From positions 48,759,151-48,823,150 of the forward strand of contig OY829538.1 in NCBI GenBank assembly GCA_963691705.1: 64,000 bases of DNA, read 5' to 3'. A program made the translations under genes and the position numbers. Numbering within the stretch: the first letter of the stretch is position 1; each line of letters opens with the position of its first letter. This DNA comes from Viola odorata. Lineage: Eukaryota; Streptophyta; Magnoliopsida; Malpighiales; Violaceae. Shown here in pieces: positions 1 through 10,755 of the stretch. The notes beneath the pieces were generated by a model. That model worked only from the letters and a program-made list of their open reading frames with translations. It made no database searches and was not told where the DNA came from.

Positions 1-101
1 CTTGTCTTCGAGCAGACCAAACATGTCTCCCACTAAAATTGTTGTGGGTTGATCTCGTGATAACGGGTCCGACACCCCTAGATCACGAAGCCCGTCAGTT
101 C

Positions 102-680
102 TCAATTTAGATAGATCCAACTGATAAGAAGGAACCCCTGGGATCCTTGAGCTGAAAGATTGGCAGCAAAAGAAGGAGTAGAACCGCTGGCAAAATTGTT
201 AACATCAGAAATGGAAGTAAAGAATAATGGTTGAGGGACCCTCACCGGCGAATCAGGAAGGGCACTTGATCTCGGAGGTGGCACTACCACGTTAGGAATA
301 CAAGAAGAGATAGGAGAGTCCGGGGTGTTAACCAGCGGAAGCGATTCTGCTGCCGAAGGAACTTCAATGGCAATTGGAAGAACGACAGCTGACACCTCGG
401 CAATCTTGGTCGTTCGAGAAGTACTCGCTATAGTAGTAAGGTCAACCCTCACGGTAGGGGCCTCGTCAGCGTTCCTAAAAGAAATCTCAGTAGCCTGCCC
501 ACCTTTCTCTGCTCTAAGTTTCTTTTGTTGAGTAAAGGAAGCGTGGCGAAGATCTATTTTAATATCTATATCCTCGTTATCCCTGTCAATTATCCTAGTT
601 ACGAGTGAGCCCAAATTTACTCCTCTGCCCCGAACTGGCAGCCAATTTTTGAGAAAATGAGAGGCTTGAGTAGAAATACC
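102..680 (-). pseudogene. C-terminal part of antisense accessory ORF 1 of element G
   Basis: This is an open minus-strand frame of about 190 codons ending near 102. It is the continuation of the ORF that stops abruptly at 13635: removing element A with one ATACC copy joins the two pieces in frame. The product is rich in Ser, Pro, Val and Thr, with a basic stretch (QQKKLRAEKGG) and no domain I recognise. In related accessory proteins the conserved part is N-terminal and the C-terminus is low-complexity, which fits. It is broken by the element A insertion. Confidence 0.55.
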
Positions 681-865
681 TGTCGCACCGTCGCGAGCGA
701 AATTTGGGACGCAATGAAAACACATAACAATGAAGTCGCCACCCTATTTTTTCTAAGGTTTAGGGAAACCTAAAAAGTCCGTAAAAAAGGAAGAAAATAA
801 AATAAAACTAAGGCACAAATAAAAAGGGTCTAAACCCGAGAACAACGGTTCGGGGTCGTTTTATG

Positions 866-894
866 GACTCGGGAAGGTGTTAGGCACCCGAGTC
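866..894 (-). other. U5 hairpin of element A (3' LTR copy)
   Basis: GACTCGGG and CCCGAGTC form an 8-bp perfect stem around a loop that carries the motif GGTGTTAGGCA. The same structure is at 10941-10969 in the other LTR, 57968-57996 in element F and, less perfectly, 23900-23928 and 52054-52082 in element B. Confidence 0.7.
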
Positions 895-1316
895 TCATCC
901 TTAAAAAGGTTACCGGTTCTAAAAAAAGGTGTTTAAAAATCATGTTGAAAACAAGTAATTTGGCCCTCAGAAGGGGTATCGTCGCTTTAGTTCTTAAGTT
1001 TGTGAGATTGATTTTATCCTAACTGTTGTCGAGTTGTTTAATAACATTTTTTTTATCTTCTAAAAGATAAAAAGGTTGGTTGTATACCTATTCCGGTTAT
1101 ATTTAGCCGAGTTCAAAATTAGTCCGATTACATGCAAAATTGGTGAGATTACTACCGTTTTATTAATCTTTACCAAAGCGACGCCAGTATCGTCATTGGG
1201 CCATTGCACGTGATTAATCCTATTTACTAGGTGATTCTAAGCATGCATAGACTAGCAAAGTACCGTTTTATATGAATGCGGAAAAAAAACACATTGAAAA
1301 GAGAAAAACCGGGAAG

Positions 1317-1575
1317 TGGGGTCGAAGCCGCGCACATAAACACATTCGTCAAGATAGCATAAATTAAAATACAATCGTGGGGTCGAAGCCGCACATGAAA
1401 CACATTCATCAAAATAAAGCGTAAATTCGTGGGGACGAAGCCGCGCACATAACACATTCGCCAAGATAGCATAAATAAAAAAAAAACATTCGTGGGGTCG
1501 AAGCCGCACACGGAACACATTCATCAAAATAAAAGCGTAAATTCGTGGGGACAAAGCCGCACACGAAACAAGCAT
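1317..1575 (-). repeat. LTR minisatellite of element A (also at 11391-11648)
   Basis: About five units of roughly 50-60 bp share the core GTGGGG(T/A)CGAAGCCGC followed by CACAT or CACACGAAAC. Alternate units resemble each other, so the higher-order period is about 115 bp. The array makes short antisense ORFs that should not be annotated as genes. Confidence 0.8.
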
Positions 1576-3555
1576 AAAATAAAGCACATTCATTGGTATA
1601 AGCATCATGCAAACAGATTAATTCGAATTCTAACAATCACGCATTAAAATACGTTTATCCAAAATAAAGAAGGGAAAAAGGAAAACATACCTGGAGAGCT
1701 TTACCTGCAGATCAAAGATTAGTGGCAACAATTAATAATAAAATAGATAAATACTGCAAATAAATATTACAAATTAATTACAAATTCCCAAATAAATAAA
1801 TACAACAATTAAATTCTCCATTCGAGCTTCGCAATTGGGAATGACGCATCGAACTCCTCGTCGAGCTCCAACAAGCTCATTGGGCATCATCACGACGAGC
1901 GTGCAAATAAAACATACGAACAAAATAGACAAATAAACGCGTATTAGTAAGGGACTCACAAATAAATTTTAAATGATTATATATTAATAAAAATGGAATC
2001 CCTTACCCATTAAAGTTCGTATCGATCCGAATGTTGATAATCGTGAATTCGGTACCTGCAAAAATGAAGAACGATTTTTATTAAAAGGGCTTGGGCCGTA
2101 GTCCATTTCTTTTATTTTTCTCTTCATGGGCCGCAACCCATTTTTCCTTCTTTCTTTTATTTTCTTTTCATTTTGGGCCAAGCCCATCTTTCTTTTCTTT
2201 TCTAAGATGGCCGGCCATCTTCTCCTTTCTTTTTTCTTTCCTCTCTTTCATTCTTTTTTCATTTTAGGGTTGCATCAACGCAGCCCTCTTTTTTTCCTTC
2301 CCTTTCTTTATTTTTCTTCTTTCTTTCTTTGGTTCCCTCCGGCCAAGGAGCAAGCAGAGGCGGCCGGGCTGGTGGCGAGCGACGGCGAGATGGGCAGCAG
2401 CAACGGCGACGGTCGCGGTGTGTGACGCGACGGTGAGGAGCAGCGACGGGCTGCGGCAGTAAGCAGCAAGCGACGACGAAGGCACTAGTGGCTTGCGGAT
2501 CGAGGTGAGGGTTGATGGCGCGGCTGGTGCGGCTATGGGTTTTGAGCAGCGGTGACGGAAGAGTGAGCAGCGGCGGCTGTGGCGGAGGTGTTGCGGCGCC
2601 GGAAGAGTGGCAGGGGTTTGGTTGGCCGGCGAGGCAGGAATGGCAGTGAGCAGCAGTGATCGGGATAGTGGCGGCGGCGCAGCTGGTGCGGCTGGGTTGG
2701 ATTGGCAGCGGAGATAGGTGATTTTGGTTGATTTATTGGCTGCTTTGGCAGCGGTGGCTCTCGGCAGTGAAGGGAGTGAGATGGGTTTGGGCAGTGATGA
2801 TTTTGGTGGTGATTTTTGGTTTTGGCAGAGGATTGGAATGGGCAGAGATGGGATTTAATTGGTTTGGTTAATTGGGATTTGGCAAAGGGATATGGCTTGA
2901 TGAATGTGGCTTTAATTTGGGATTTGGCAGAGATGGATATTTTGTGATGGCTGCCTCCTCGATTGAAATTGGGTGGTCTGTTTATGATGGGATCCAATTT
3001 ACTTTGAAAGAAAAATGTGGAGGATCCATTCGTATCAAATCTTTGAAAAAACAAGAGATTGTATCTTTGAAAAACAGAGAGGGGGAGCAGTGTGCGGGTT
3101 AGTGTATAGGTTTCTTTGAAAAAAATGGAGGGGGGTAAGATTGTGTATCAGATTTCTTTTGACAATTGGAGAGGTGAGGTAAGAAAAAGAATCCAATGTT
3201 GGTATCCGTGGAAAAAAATGGAAAAGGGAGATGGTGTGTTTTTTTTTTTTTTTAATAAAATTGAAAGAGAAGAGATGATGATGTTCGGATGGTGGAGAGA
3301 AAAAATGAGTAAAGTAATGTAAAGTAAAGTGAAAGTGAAAAATGGGTATGATTAGTTTTTGTGGTTCGATCCAATGATAAGAGAAATTTTACTTGGAATC
3401 GATAAAAGTTCGAACGAAAAAATACAAACAAAATAAAATAAATAACATGAAACAAAAGAAAACAAGATAATAAATAGTAAATAAACGGAAATAACAATAC
3501 TAAAAATAAGATCAAGAATGAGCCAAAAAATCGTGTCAAAATTCGGGTATCAACA

Positions 3556-3633
3556 GTTGCCCCCTCTTTACTGTCTTATAAAAAAATAAAGTGTAACTGA
3601 AATTTTTTGATGAGCAGTAAAGACGGTTGCCCC
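3556..3633 (-). promoter_or_regulatory. Element A polypurine tract with adjoining hairpin
   Basis: On the minus strand the sequence just before the 3' LTR reads AGTAAAGAGGGGGCAAC, a typical Ogre PPT that primes plus-strand DNA synthesis. Its 5' part pairs with an arm at 3610-3623 (TCTTTACTGCTCAT), leaving a loop of about 30 nt. A second GGGGCAAC flanks the other arm at 3626-3633. The same arrangement is in elements B and F. Confidence 0.8.
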
Positions 3634-3809
3634 AGTACCACGAATGTTCAAAATGCAGAATGTCATTTGAGGGGCAGAAATCTTATAAGCGGAAAAAGAA
3701 AATGGTTCCACTTGGACACCATGATGCAGGTATGTAAATCGCAAAAATGTGTGCTTACCTCTGCTCTGACGTTGATGTGGAAATTTAAATTGCTTAAATT
3801 GTAAGAAAA
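3634..3809. other. Element A 3' UTR, unique stretch
   Basis: This is non-coding sequence between the PPT hairpin and the first tandem array. I see no motif in it beyond a short open frame without features. Confidence 0.5.
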
Positions 3810-5100
3810 TGAATTCAACTTCACTCGGATGTTGATGAACAACGGCTCTACTCAGATGCCGACAACTCCACTCGGACGTTGGTAAATTCAGCTCCACTCA
3901 GACGCTGATGATTCCATTCGAATACTGCGATACAGAAACATTGGTTCTACTCAGATACTGATGTGATGAAAGAAAAAAATCTGAAAGCAGAAAAAGAAAT
4001 GGCTCCATACGGATACCATGTTGTTGAAAAGTAAGATACAGAAATGTAAACTTATCTTTATTTGATGTTGATGGCTCCATTTGGACATCTTGCAATAATG
4101 TAAATCTAGCTTCATTCGGAAGCTGATGGCTCCAATCTGATGCCTCACAGGATATGGGGATGTAGCTGCTCAAGAAAATACGATATGGGGACAAAGCCGC
4201 TCACGTGAATAGGGTGTGGATGACTTTTAATTCTTTCAAATCGTCTTCGGACCAACCTCCTTGACGCTGATGTCCTTAGGATGTGGGATACTTTGCAGAA
4301 AAATGTAAATTTAGCTCCACTCAGACGCTGATGCGGGAATTTTAAATTGCTGAAAAGGGAATTGAACTTCACTCGGACACTGATGCCCTTCGGGATACTT
4401 TGCAGAAAAGGAAATTCAGCTCCATTCGGACACTGTGGCATAAATTTATATAGCAGAAAAGGAAACTGACGTTCATGTCCAACATGATGTTTTGCAGAAA
4501 TGTAAATTCAACTCCTCTTGGACGCTGATGTGGGAATTTAAATTGTTGAGAAGGAAATTGATCCGCTCGGACACTGATGCCCATCGGGATATGTTGCAGA
4601 AAAGGAAATTCAGCTCCACTCGACGCTAATGGCTCCACTCGGATACCTTGCAGAAAAATATAAATTGCGGCTACACTCGGACTTCTCCACTCGAATTCTG
4701 CGATGCATAAATATAAATTCAGCTCTACTCAGACGCTGATGGCTCCACTCGGATGCCTTGCGAATTCAGTTCCACTCGGACACTGATGACTCTACTCGAA
4801 TGTCTTGAAAAATATAAATTCAGCTTCACTCGGACGCTGATGAATAAAGACTCTACTCAGATGCCGACAACTCCACTCGGACGTTGATAAATTCAGCTCC
4901 ACTCGGACGCTGATGGTTCCACTCGGATACCTTACAGAAATATAAAATGCGACTTCACTCGGACGTCTCCCCTCGAATGTCGCGATGCAGAAAATATAAA
5001 TTCAGCTCTACTCAGACGCTGATCAATAATGGCTCTACTCAGATGCTGATAACTCCACTCGGACATTGATGAATTCAGCTCCACTCGGACGCTGATAATC
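3810..5100 (-). repeat. Tandem array 1 in element A 3' UTR
   Basis: This is a degenerate array built on a motif close to CCACTCGGACGCTGATG on the plus strand, recurring at irregular 20-60-bp spacing with interspersed AAATTCAGCT and GCAGAAA segments. Variable tandem repeats between pol and the 3' LTR are characteristic of Tat and Ogre elements. No protein is supported here. Confidence 0.8.
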
Positions 5101-5139
5101 ATGACTGATTCTGCAAAACAAACGTTAAATGGTTTTTGC

Positions 5140-6660
5140 AAGGTGGGGTTTGAACCGCCACACGATTTCTTGAAAGGTGGGGTTTGAGCCGCCACACGAT
5201 TTTCGCAAGGTGGGGCTTGAACCGCCACATGATCTTTGAAAGGTGGGGTTTAAACCGCCACACGATTTTTGAGAGGTGGGGTTTGAACTGCCACACGATT
5301 TCTTGAAAGGTGGAGTTTTTTTTTTGAACCTCCACACGATTTTTTTGAAATGCGGGCTTTGAACCGCCACACGATTTTTGAAAGGTTGGGTTAGAACCGC
5401 CACATGATTTTTTGAGAGGTGGGGTTTGAACCGCCACACGATCTTTTTGAGATGTGGGGTTTTTGAACCTCCACACGATTTTTTTTTGAAAGGTGGGGTT
5501 TGAACCGCCATACGATTTTTTTAGAGATGGTGTTTGAACCGTCACATGAATTTTACAAGGTGGGGTTGAACCGCCACACGATTTTTTTCTGAAAGGTGGG
5601 GTTTTTAAGTCTCCCCACATAAGTTTATTTATTTATTTTTTTGTTATTTTTTTGAAAGGTGGGGTTTGAACCTCCACACGATTTTTTTTTATTTTTTTGA
5701 AAGGTGGGGTTTGAACCTCTACACGATTTTTTGAGATGTGGGGTTAGAACTGCCACATGATTTTTTGAGAATGGGGTTTGAACCTCCATACGTTTTTTTG
5801 AAAGGTGGGGTTTTTGAACCTCCACACATAATTTTTTTTTTTTTTTTTTTGTTTTTTTTTTGAAAGGTGGGGTTTGAACCGCCACACGATTTTTTTTGAG
5901 ATGTGGGGTCTGAACCTCCACATGACTTTTTTGAGAGTGGGGTCTGAACCTCCATACGTTTTTTTTTATGGGTGGGGTCTGAACCTCCATACGATTTTTG
6001 AAAGGTGGGGTTTGAACCGCCACACGATTTTTGCAAGGTGGGGCTTGAACCGCCACATGATTTTTGAGAGGTGGGGTTTTTGAACCTCCACACGATTTTT
6101 TTTAAAATGTGGGGTTTGAACCGCCACACGATTTTTTTAAAATGTGGGGTTTGAACCGCCACATGATTTTAGAAGGTGGGGTTTTTGAACCGCCACATGA
6201 TTTTTTGAAATGTGGGGCTTGAACCGCCACACGATTTTTGAAATGTGGGGTTTGAACCTCCACACGATTTTTTGAAATGTGGGGTTTGAACCGCCATACG
6301 ATTGTTTTGAAAGGTGGGGTTTCTGAACCTCCACACGATTTTTGAAAGGTGGGGTTTAAACCGCCACACGATTTTTTTGAGAGGTGGGGTTTGAACCGCC
6401 ATGCAATCTTTTGAAAGGTGGGGTTTAAACCGCCACACAATTTTTTGAAAGGTGGGGCTTGAACCGCCATGCAACCTTTTGAAAGGTGGGGTTTAAACCG
6501 CAACACAATTTTTTGAAAGGTGGGGCTTGAACCACCACACGATTTTTTTGAGAGGTGGGGTTTGAACCGCCACAAGATATTTTTGACAGGTGGGGTTTTT
6601 TGAACCTCCACACGATTTTTGAAATGTGGGGTTTGAACCGCCACACGATTTTTAGAAGGT
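5140..6660 (-). repeat. Tandem array 2 in element A 3' UTR
   Basis: Roughly 40 units of about 33-37 bp have the plus-strand core GGTGGGGTTTGAACCGCCAC followed by ACGATTTTTTGA. Variation is mainly in the T-run length and in GCC versus TCC. Long antisense ORFs rich in AVQTPP and CGGSNP residues arise because the unit length is often a multiple of three. They have no domain and shift frame from unit to unit. Confidence 0.9.
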
Positions 6661-7129
6661 GGAGTGGTAACGTATCTCCATTCGGATGTCGATAATGGTG
6701 GGGAAGATGGGCCGCCGCACGAAGTTGATTGAGGAGTGGCAACGTACTCCGTTCAGGTGTTTATTGGATGGATTTATTGGAGGGATTTTGATCATAGTGT
6801 GAGATTCCCCTGACGTATATATGTATCCTGCAAATAAGGAGGAAACAAACACGAAGCAGCAGTGGATGGAAAAAAGTAGAGCAAATGATAAATGGAAACA
6901 ATGAAATCAAATCATATATGTTGTATATGAAAGGATTCCCACACTACCCAAAGGTTTGCCCCCAGTATTTTATAAAAGCAACTTCCCTATCAAGAGAATG
7001 TTCAACAAGTTTATGCATTTCTGGAGAACATGTCATCTATTTTCTATCATATAAGCACGCTTGATACAAGTCTAGACAAGCATCCGCATCTTGCCCAGGA
7101 GATAACAACCTCAAGGACAAGACTTTCCC
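6661..7129. other. Element A 3' UTR between array 2 and the conserved module
   Basis: This is non-coding. It carries an internal PPT-like motif at 6955-6966 (ACTGGGGGCAAA on the minus strand). The section after about 6780 resembles the equivalent stretch of element F near 62280-62560 (CCTGCAAA..AGGA..AAACAAA). Confidence 0.5.
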
Positions 7130-8350
7130 ACAACATGTAGACATAAGCAATCCTCACCAGATATTAGTGTTTGCGCTCACACTCAGGAATAAGGCTATGT
7201 GTTTACACTCATAGAAATGCAGCAACATAGCACACAGTCAGATTTGCAATGTCAATCCGAGTGAATAAACTTCAGATAAAGATGCACATGCATGGGCATT
7301 CTAATAATCGAAAGGACTTTGCGGGGAGAAGAAGTGAATATATTTTCTTTAATGAACAGGGCCTGCTGATTGGCCACAGTGAGGGCAAAGTGCACAAGTC
7401 CTTCAGTCTTGCTGGGGATGCTTCTTCCCACCATCACTTTGAGGGCATAGTGCTTAGATGCTGGATATGCTCCTCCTTGGTCGTTTTGAGGGCAAAACGC
7501 CCAGGTTCTTTGATCTTCGCCGGGAACGCTCTTTGATTACTTTGGTGAAGCCCTGAAACTTTCCCTTGAGAGGTCCACAATTTATTGTTTGAATACAACT
7601 GGGTTCTAAGTCCTTGAATCTCGGTGAACCCTAGACGATGAGGTTTTTCATGGGTCTGAGACTGGTCGGACTAATTGCCACTGCTGTGTACCACCCCTGC
7701 CTTGGTTGTTATGGGGAAATAGGCTTCACTTTTCTCCTTTTGGAAAATTGACCTGGAGCCAATTTTTCGTACTTGCTTCTGCTTTTCTTTCCTATCTTTT
7801 TTCTTTTTTCTTTCTTTTTTGTTTTTTTTTCTTTTTCTTCTCTGTTTTTTTTTCTTTTTTTTTTTTGTTTTTTTTTCTCTTTTTATTCTAACACAAAATA
7901 CATAGAGCAAGTACCGTTTTCGTGCTGGCTTTCCTTGGTCTTGGTTTAAGGCAGAGGCCTTCATTTCTTGCTCTTCTCGGCGTCCTTCCAGTGCCGACCA
8001 TCAATATTCAAGGATTTCTTCTTTCTTCTTTTGCAAACCTCACTCACTGTGCACCTTGCCCCCGGTTAGCAATCTCAGTCTGGCACTGTTCATTGTCTTA
8101 TATATAAAAAAAGAAAATGGAAGAAAGAGCAAAGTCCAATGTCATTTTACTGCTATCCCATGGCTAATGGTGCATGTACCCTGGATATTATGCAAATCTA
8201 ACTAGCACTTTAGTTTAGCATTTGCACTCATGAAAGAAGTATGGCATAAAGGCCCAAAATACTCACAGGGATGTATTTGTGACTGCTTACGTCTAAACAT
8301 GCCGCGGATATAAGAGCTAGCAGGCGAGATCATGTATGTCACATAATTTC
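7130..8350 (-). other. Conserved 3' UTR module of element A
   Basis: Block 1 (about 7155-7310) has the plus-strand landmarks GTGTTTGCGCTCAC, GTCAATCCGAGTGAA and GCACATGCATGGGC. Block 2 (about 8125-8350) has TGTACCCTGGATATTATG, ACTCATGAAAGAA, GGCCCAAAATACTCACAGGG and GATATAAGAG. A run of pyrimidines (7790-7890; purines in element orientation) separates them. Both blocks recur in elements F, B and C in the same element orientation. There is no conserved reading frame. Confidence 0.75.
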
Positions 8351-10299
8351 AAATGGATGCACAAGTTATCCATGATGTAGAAACATGTTGAACATGCTCA
8401 ATTTAGGGAAGGTTTGACAATTTTGGGGGTAGTGTGGATTTTATTTAGCAAAAAAATTGATTTCACAAAAATCTCAATAGTTTTAGCAATTCTATAGACA
8501 GAATGTGAGGACGTGGTCGCTCGCAAATTTTTTTTGAACAATTAAAAAAGTTGCCCCCAATATGGGAATGAATGCATACTATTTGTACAAAATTTAAAGA
8601 GGCAGAGAGGTAGATGGACTTCTCTGAACATGTGCAACAGAGCAGAAATGACAGTCATTTCAAAGTCAGCAGGAGGAGGATTCCTCTACACTCACTGAGT
8701 AGCGTTGGGCTAAAGCCAAGGTAAAATGGACGCAAAGAGCTCATTGTTGCGAGCTATCATTCTGTATGTTTACCCCCCTGCAAAAATAATATCCCAACTA
8801 TGGATGAAATGTCCCTTAATGTAGAAACGAGACTACACTAAAAGGAAAAGGCATAAAAAGAAAGGGACTACCCGGGGTTTGCGAAGCAGAAGCAGCAAGG
8901 GTAGAAATGACGATTATTCAAGAGTTGGTAGGAGGATTCCTCTGTCCCGCTGGGTAGCGATGGAATTCTTCTGGTCATCATTTTGTTGCTTGCCCAAGCT
9001 AATGATTGATGTGCTCTTTTCGTCCACCTGAAATAAAGGGATTTAAATAGAAAGTTCAAAGGAAAAGATATCCTCAAATCTAAACAAGCAAAAAATACTA
9101 GTGAGGAACACGTGGGTTGCCTCCCACGAAGCGCCCTTGTTTATAGCCGTAGGCTCGACTATCCAAACTTCACGTTGTCAATCAATTCTATTAGATGTTT
9201 TCCATGCATTTAGTTTGATGTGAGTTATCACATGAAGTGAATGGTCTTCTAGCAAATTATTATGCAGGTAACCATGACAGGATAGGTTCCATTTCTAGCG
9301 AGGCATTATGCAGGTAACCACGGCCTGATTCAAACTCTAACTCGGGTTCCTGCAAAATAAAGAAGAAATGGTTAGAATGAAGGGTGGTTTAAGAAAATGA
9401 TCAATATAATCAATAGGTTCTAGAATCTCCCTTTTCTAGCAAGGCTTTATGCAGATAACCACGACATGATTCAAATTCAGACTCGGGTTCATGACGATGT
9501 TGGAATCAAATCCTAATTATCTCCTTCTCAATCTCCCATGGATCATCACCTATCAAGATACAAAATTCAATCCATTAGTAGCATCAAATTCATGCATGTG
9601 TTAAAAGATTAACGATATTGATATGGTATGAGGAACATCCATTGGGTATGGTGTCGGGATGTTGGAGTGTTAGGGTGATCTGAGCAAAGCGAAGTAGTTG
9701 GACACGCTTTAATTTCATCTTTTCTAGCGGTTATGTGTCTTGGGCAAGACGAATTATGACTAATCAAGGGAGACCACGCCTTAATTTCACCTTGTTCTTC
9801 TTTTTGGTGGTTCTGTGTCTTGGGCAAGACAAATTATGACTAATAAAAATGAGAGTTTTTGGACCCCGAGGATCTACTTTATCTTCTTCAAGCCTGGTTA
9901 TAAACAAAAAGTGTAAATAAGTATAATATAAATCATACAGTAATAATAATAAAAAAACACATGGATTTCGTTCTGATAAATAATTCTCCGACAACTGTGT
10001 AAAAAATAATTACAACTTATCACTAGCTACAAAAAACATATTAAACTAGATATGTAATTAATGCTCCTTGATGAGTAGATATGTGAGAGGAAAGCAATTC
10101 CACCGAACTCCCTTTTGTCCTTTTATTCTGCAAGTACGCAGAAAAATGAACGCTAATCAGTAGTATCTGAACGGAGAATGTATATAAAGGTGAGTAATAA
10201 TGAATAAAAATAGGATATAATAACAATAACAATACGGACGAAATTCAATAAGACGAAAGTAAAATCATAGCATCGCGAGAAAAATAGTGAATCATTGCA
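8351..10299. other. Element A internal non-coding region
   Basis: No gene is visible. There is a PPT-like GTTGCCCCCAAT at 8548-8559, a motif GTGGGTTGCCTCCCACGAAG near 9111-9130, imperfect direct repeats around GCAGGTAACCACG (9262-9340 and 9440-9490), and a tandem duplication of about 70 bp (9708-9774 and 9779-9845) containing TGTGTCTTGGGCAAGAC. The position corresponds to where ORF1, gag and pol stand in element B, so the coding block appears to have been replaced or lost. Confidence 0.5.
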
Positions 10300-10734
10300 T
10301 CGCAACAAGAATTATCATGGCATCATGGTAAAAGAAATGGAGAATAATGGCAATGATGAGGCACGTTGGAAATATACATACGATCATGATGCATATGTCG
10401 GGTAATTTCAACTATTTCTAACTGGCTGAAAGGCTCCCGGACGATACCATAAAAGTGGTCCCTCAGTAAATGGATACGTGATTGCTGACCGAAACATAAA
10501 GGAATCGGGGCACTCACCCATTTAGGGGTTCTAGTCCGAGTTAGGGTTCATGAAAGCTGACTGGGACCCAAGTCCTCAGGGCTTCACTAATACCAACCTA
10601 ATCCTATTTGGGAAGGCCCGGCGAAAGGGCATTATGCATGATGCGAATGAGAAGACAACAGTTGATATCAAAGCGAATAAATAAATAATAACAATAAACA
10701 CCTCAAGCAAATAATTCCGGCTTCGACCCTAAAT
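10300..10734 (-). other. Element A leader region
   Basis: Read on the minus strand from the primer site, this segment matches element B's leader (24177-24560) in landmarks and order: AGGGTCG(A/G)AGCCGG just after the primer site, CCCTAACTCGGA near the middle, ATGGTATC(G/A)TCCGGGA, and CAGCCAGTTAGA followed by CATCATGAT. Retention of a leader without genes suggests it carries cis-signals such as dimerisation or packaging signals. That function is inference. Confidence 0.6.
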
Positions 10735-10752
10735 TCCCCAGTGGAGTCGCCA
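10735..10752 (-). promoter_or_regulatory. Element A primer-binding site (arginine-tRNA type)
   Basis: The minus strand reads TGGCGACTCCACTGGGGA, three bases downstream of the 5' LTR end. Ogre and other Tat elements are known to prime from an arginine tRNA with this type of sequence. It matches element B's site at 24159-24176 except for one base. Confidence 0.85.
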
Positions 10753-10755
10753 AAC

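Larger units (their letters stand above)
681..3555 (-). repeat. Element A 3' LTR
   Basis: This LTR is 2,875 bp. On the plus strand it starts TGTCGCACCG and ends GGTATCAACA. It is the 3' LTR because the PPT lies just right of 3555. It contains a ~55-bp minisatellite (1317-1575), a GC-rich stretch with TGGGCC motifs (2088-2212), a U5 hairpin (866-894) and a primer-site look-alike (728-741). Open frames in it (for example 1227-1636 and 2533-3054) are simple-sequence shadows and recur unchanged in the other LTR. I found no clean TATA box; a weak candidate is near 3099-3106 on the minus strand. Confidence 0.93.

Noticed and set aside
2533..3054. A 173-codon antisense ORF (repeated at 12607-13128)
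   Set aside because: It lies within both LTR copies of element A, is Ser/Pro/His-rich and corresponds to U3/R sequence without a domain.
3099..3106. Candidate TATA box of element A (CCTATACAC on the minus strand)
   Set aside because: Weak match; reported only as a possibility within the LTR entry.
5099..6742. Several long overlapping antisense ORFs of 100-180 codons
   Set aside because: They are products of a 33-37-bp tandem repeat; all three frames give the same repeated peptides, with no start conservation or domain.
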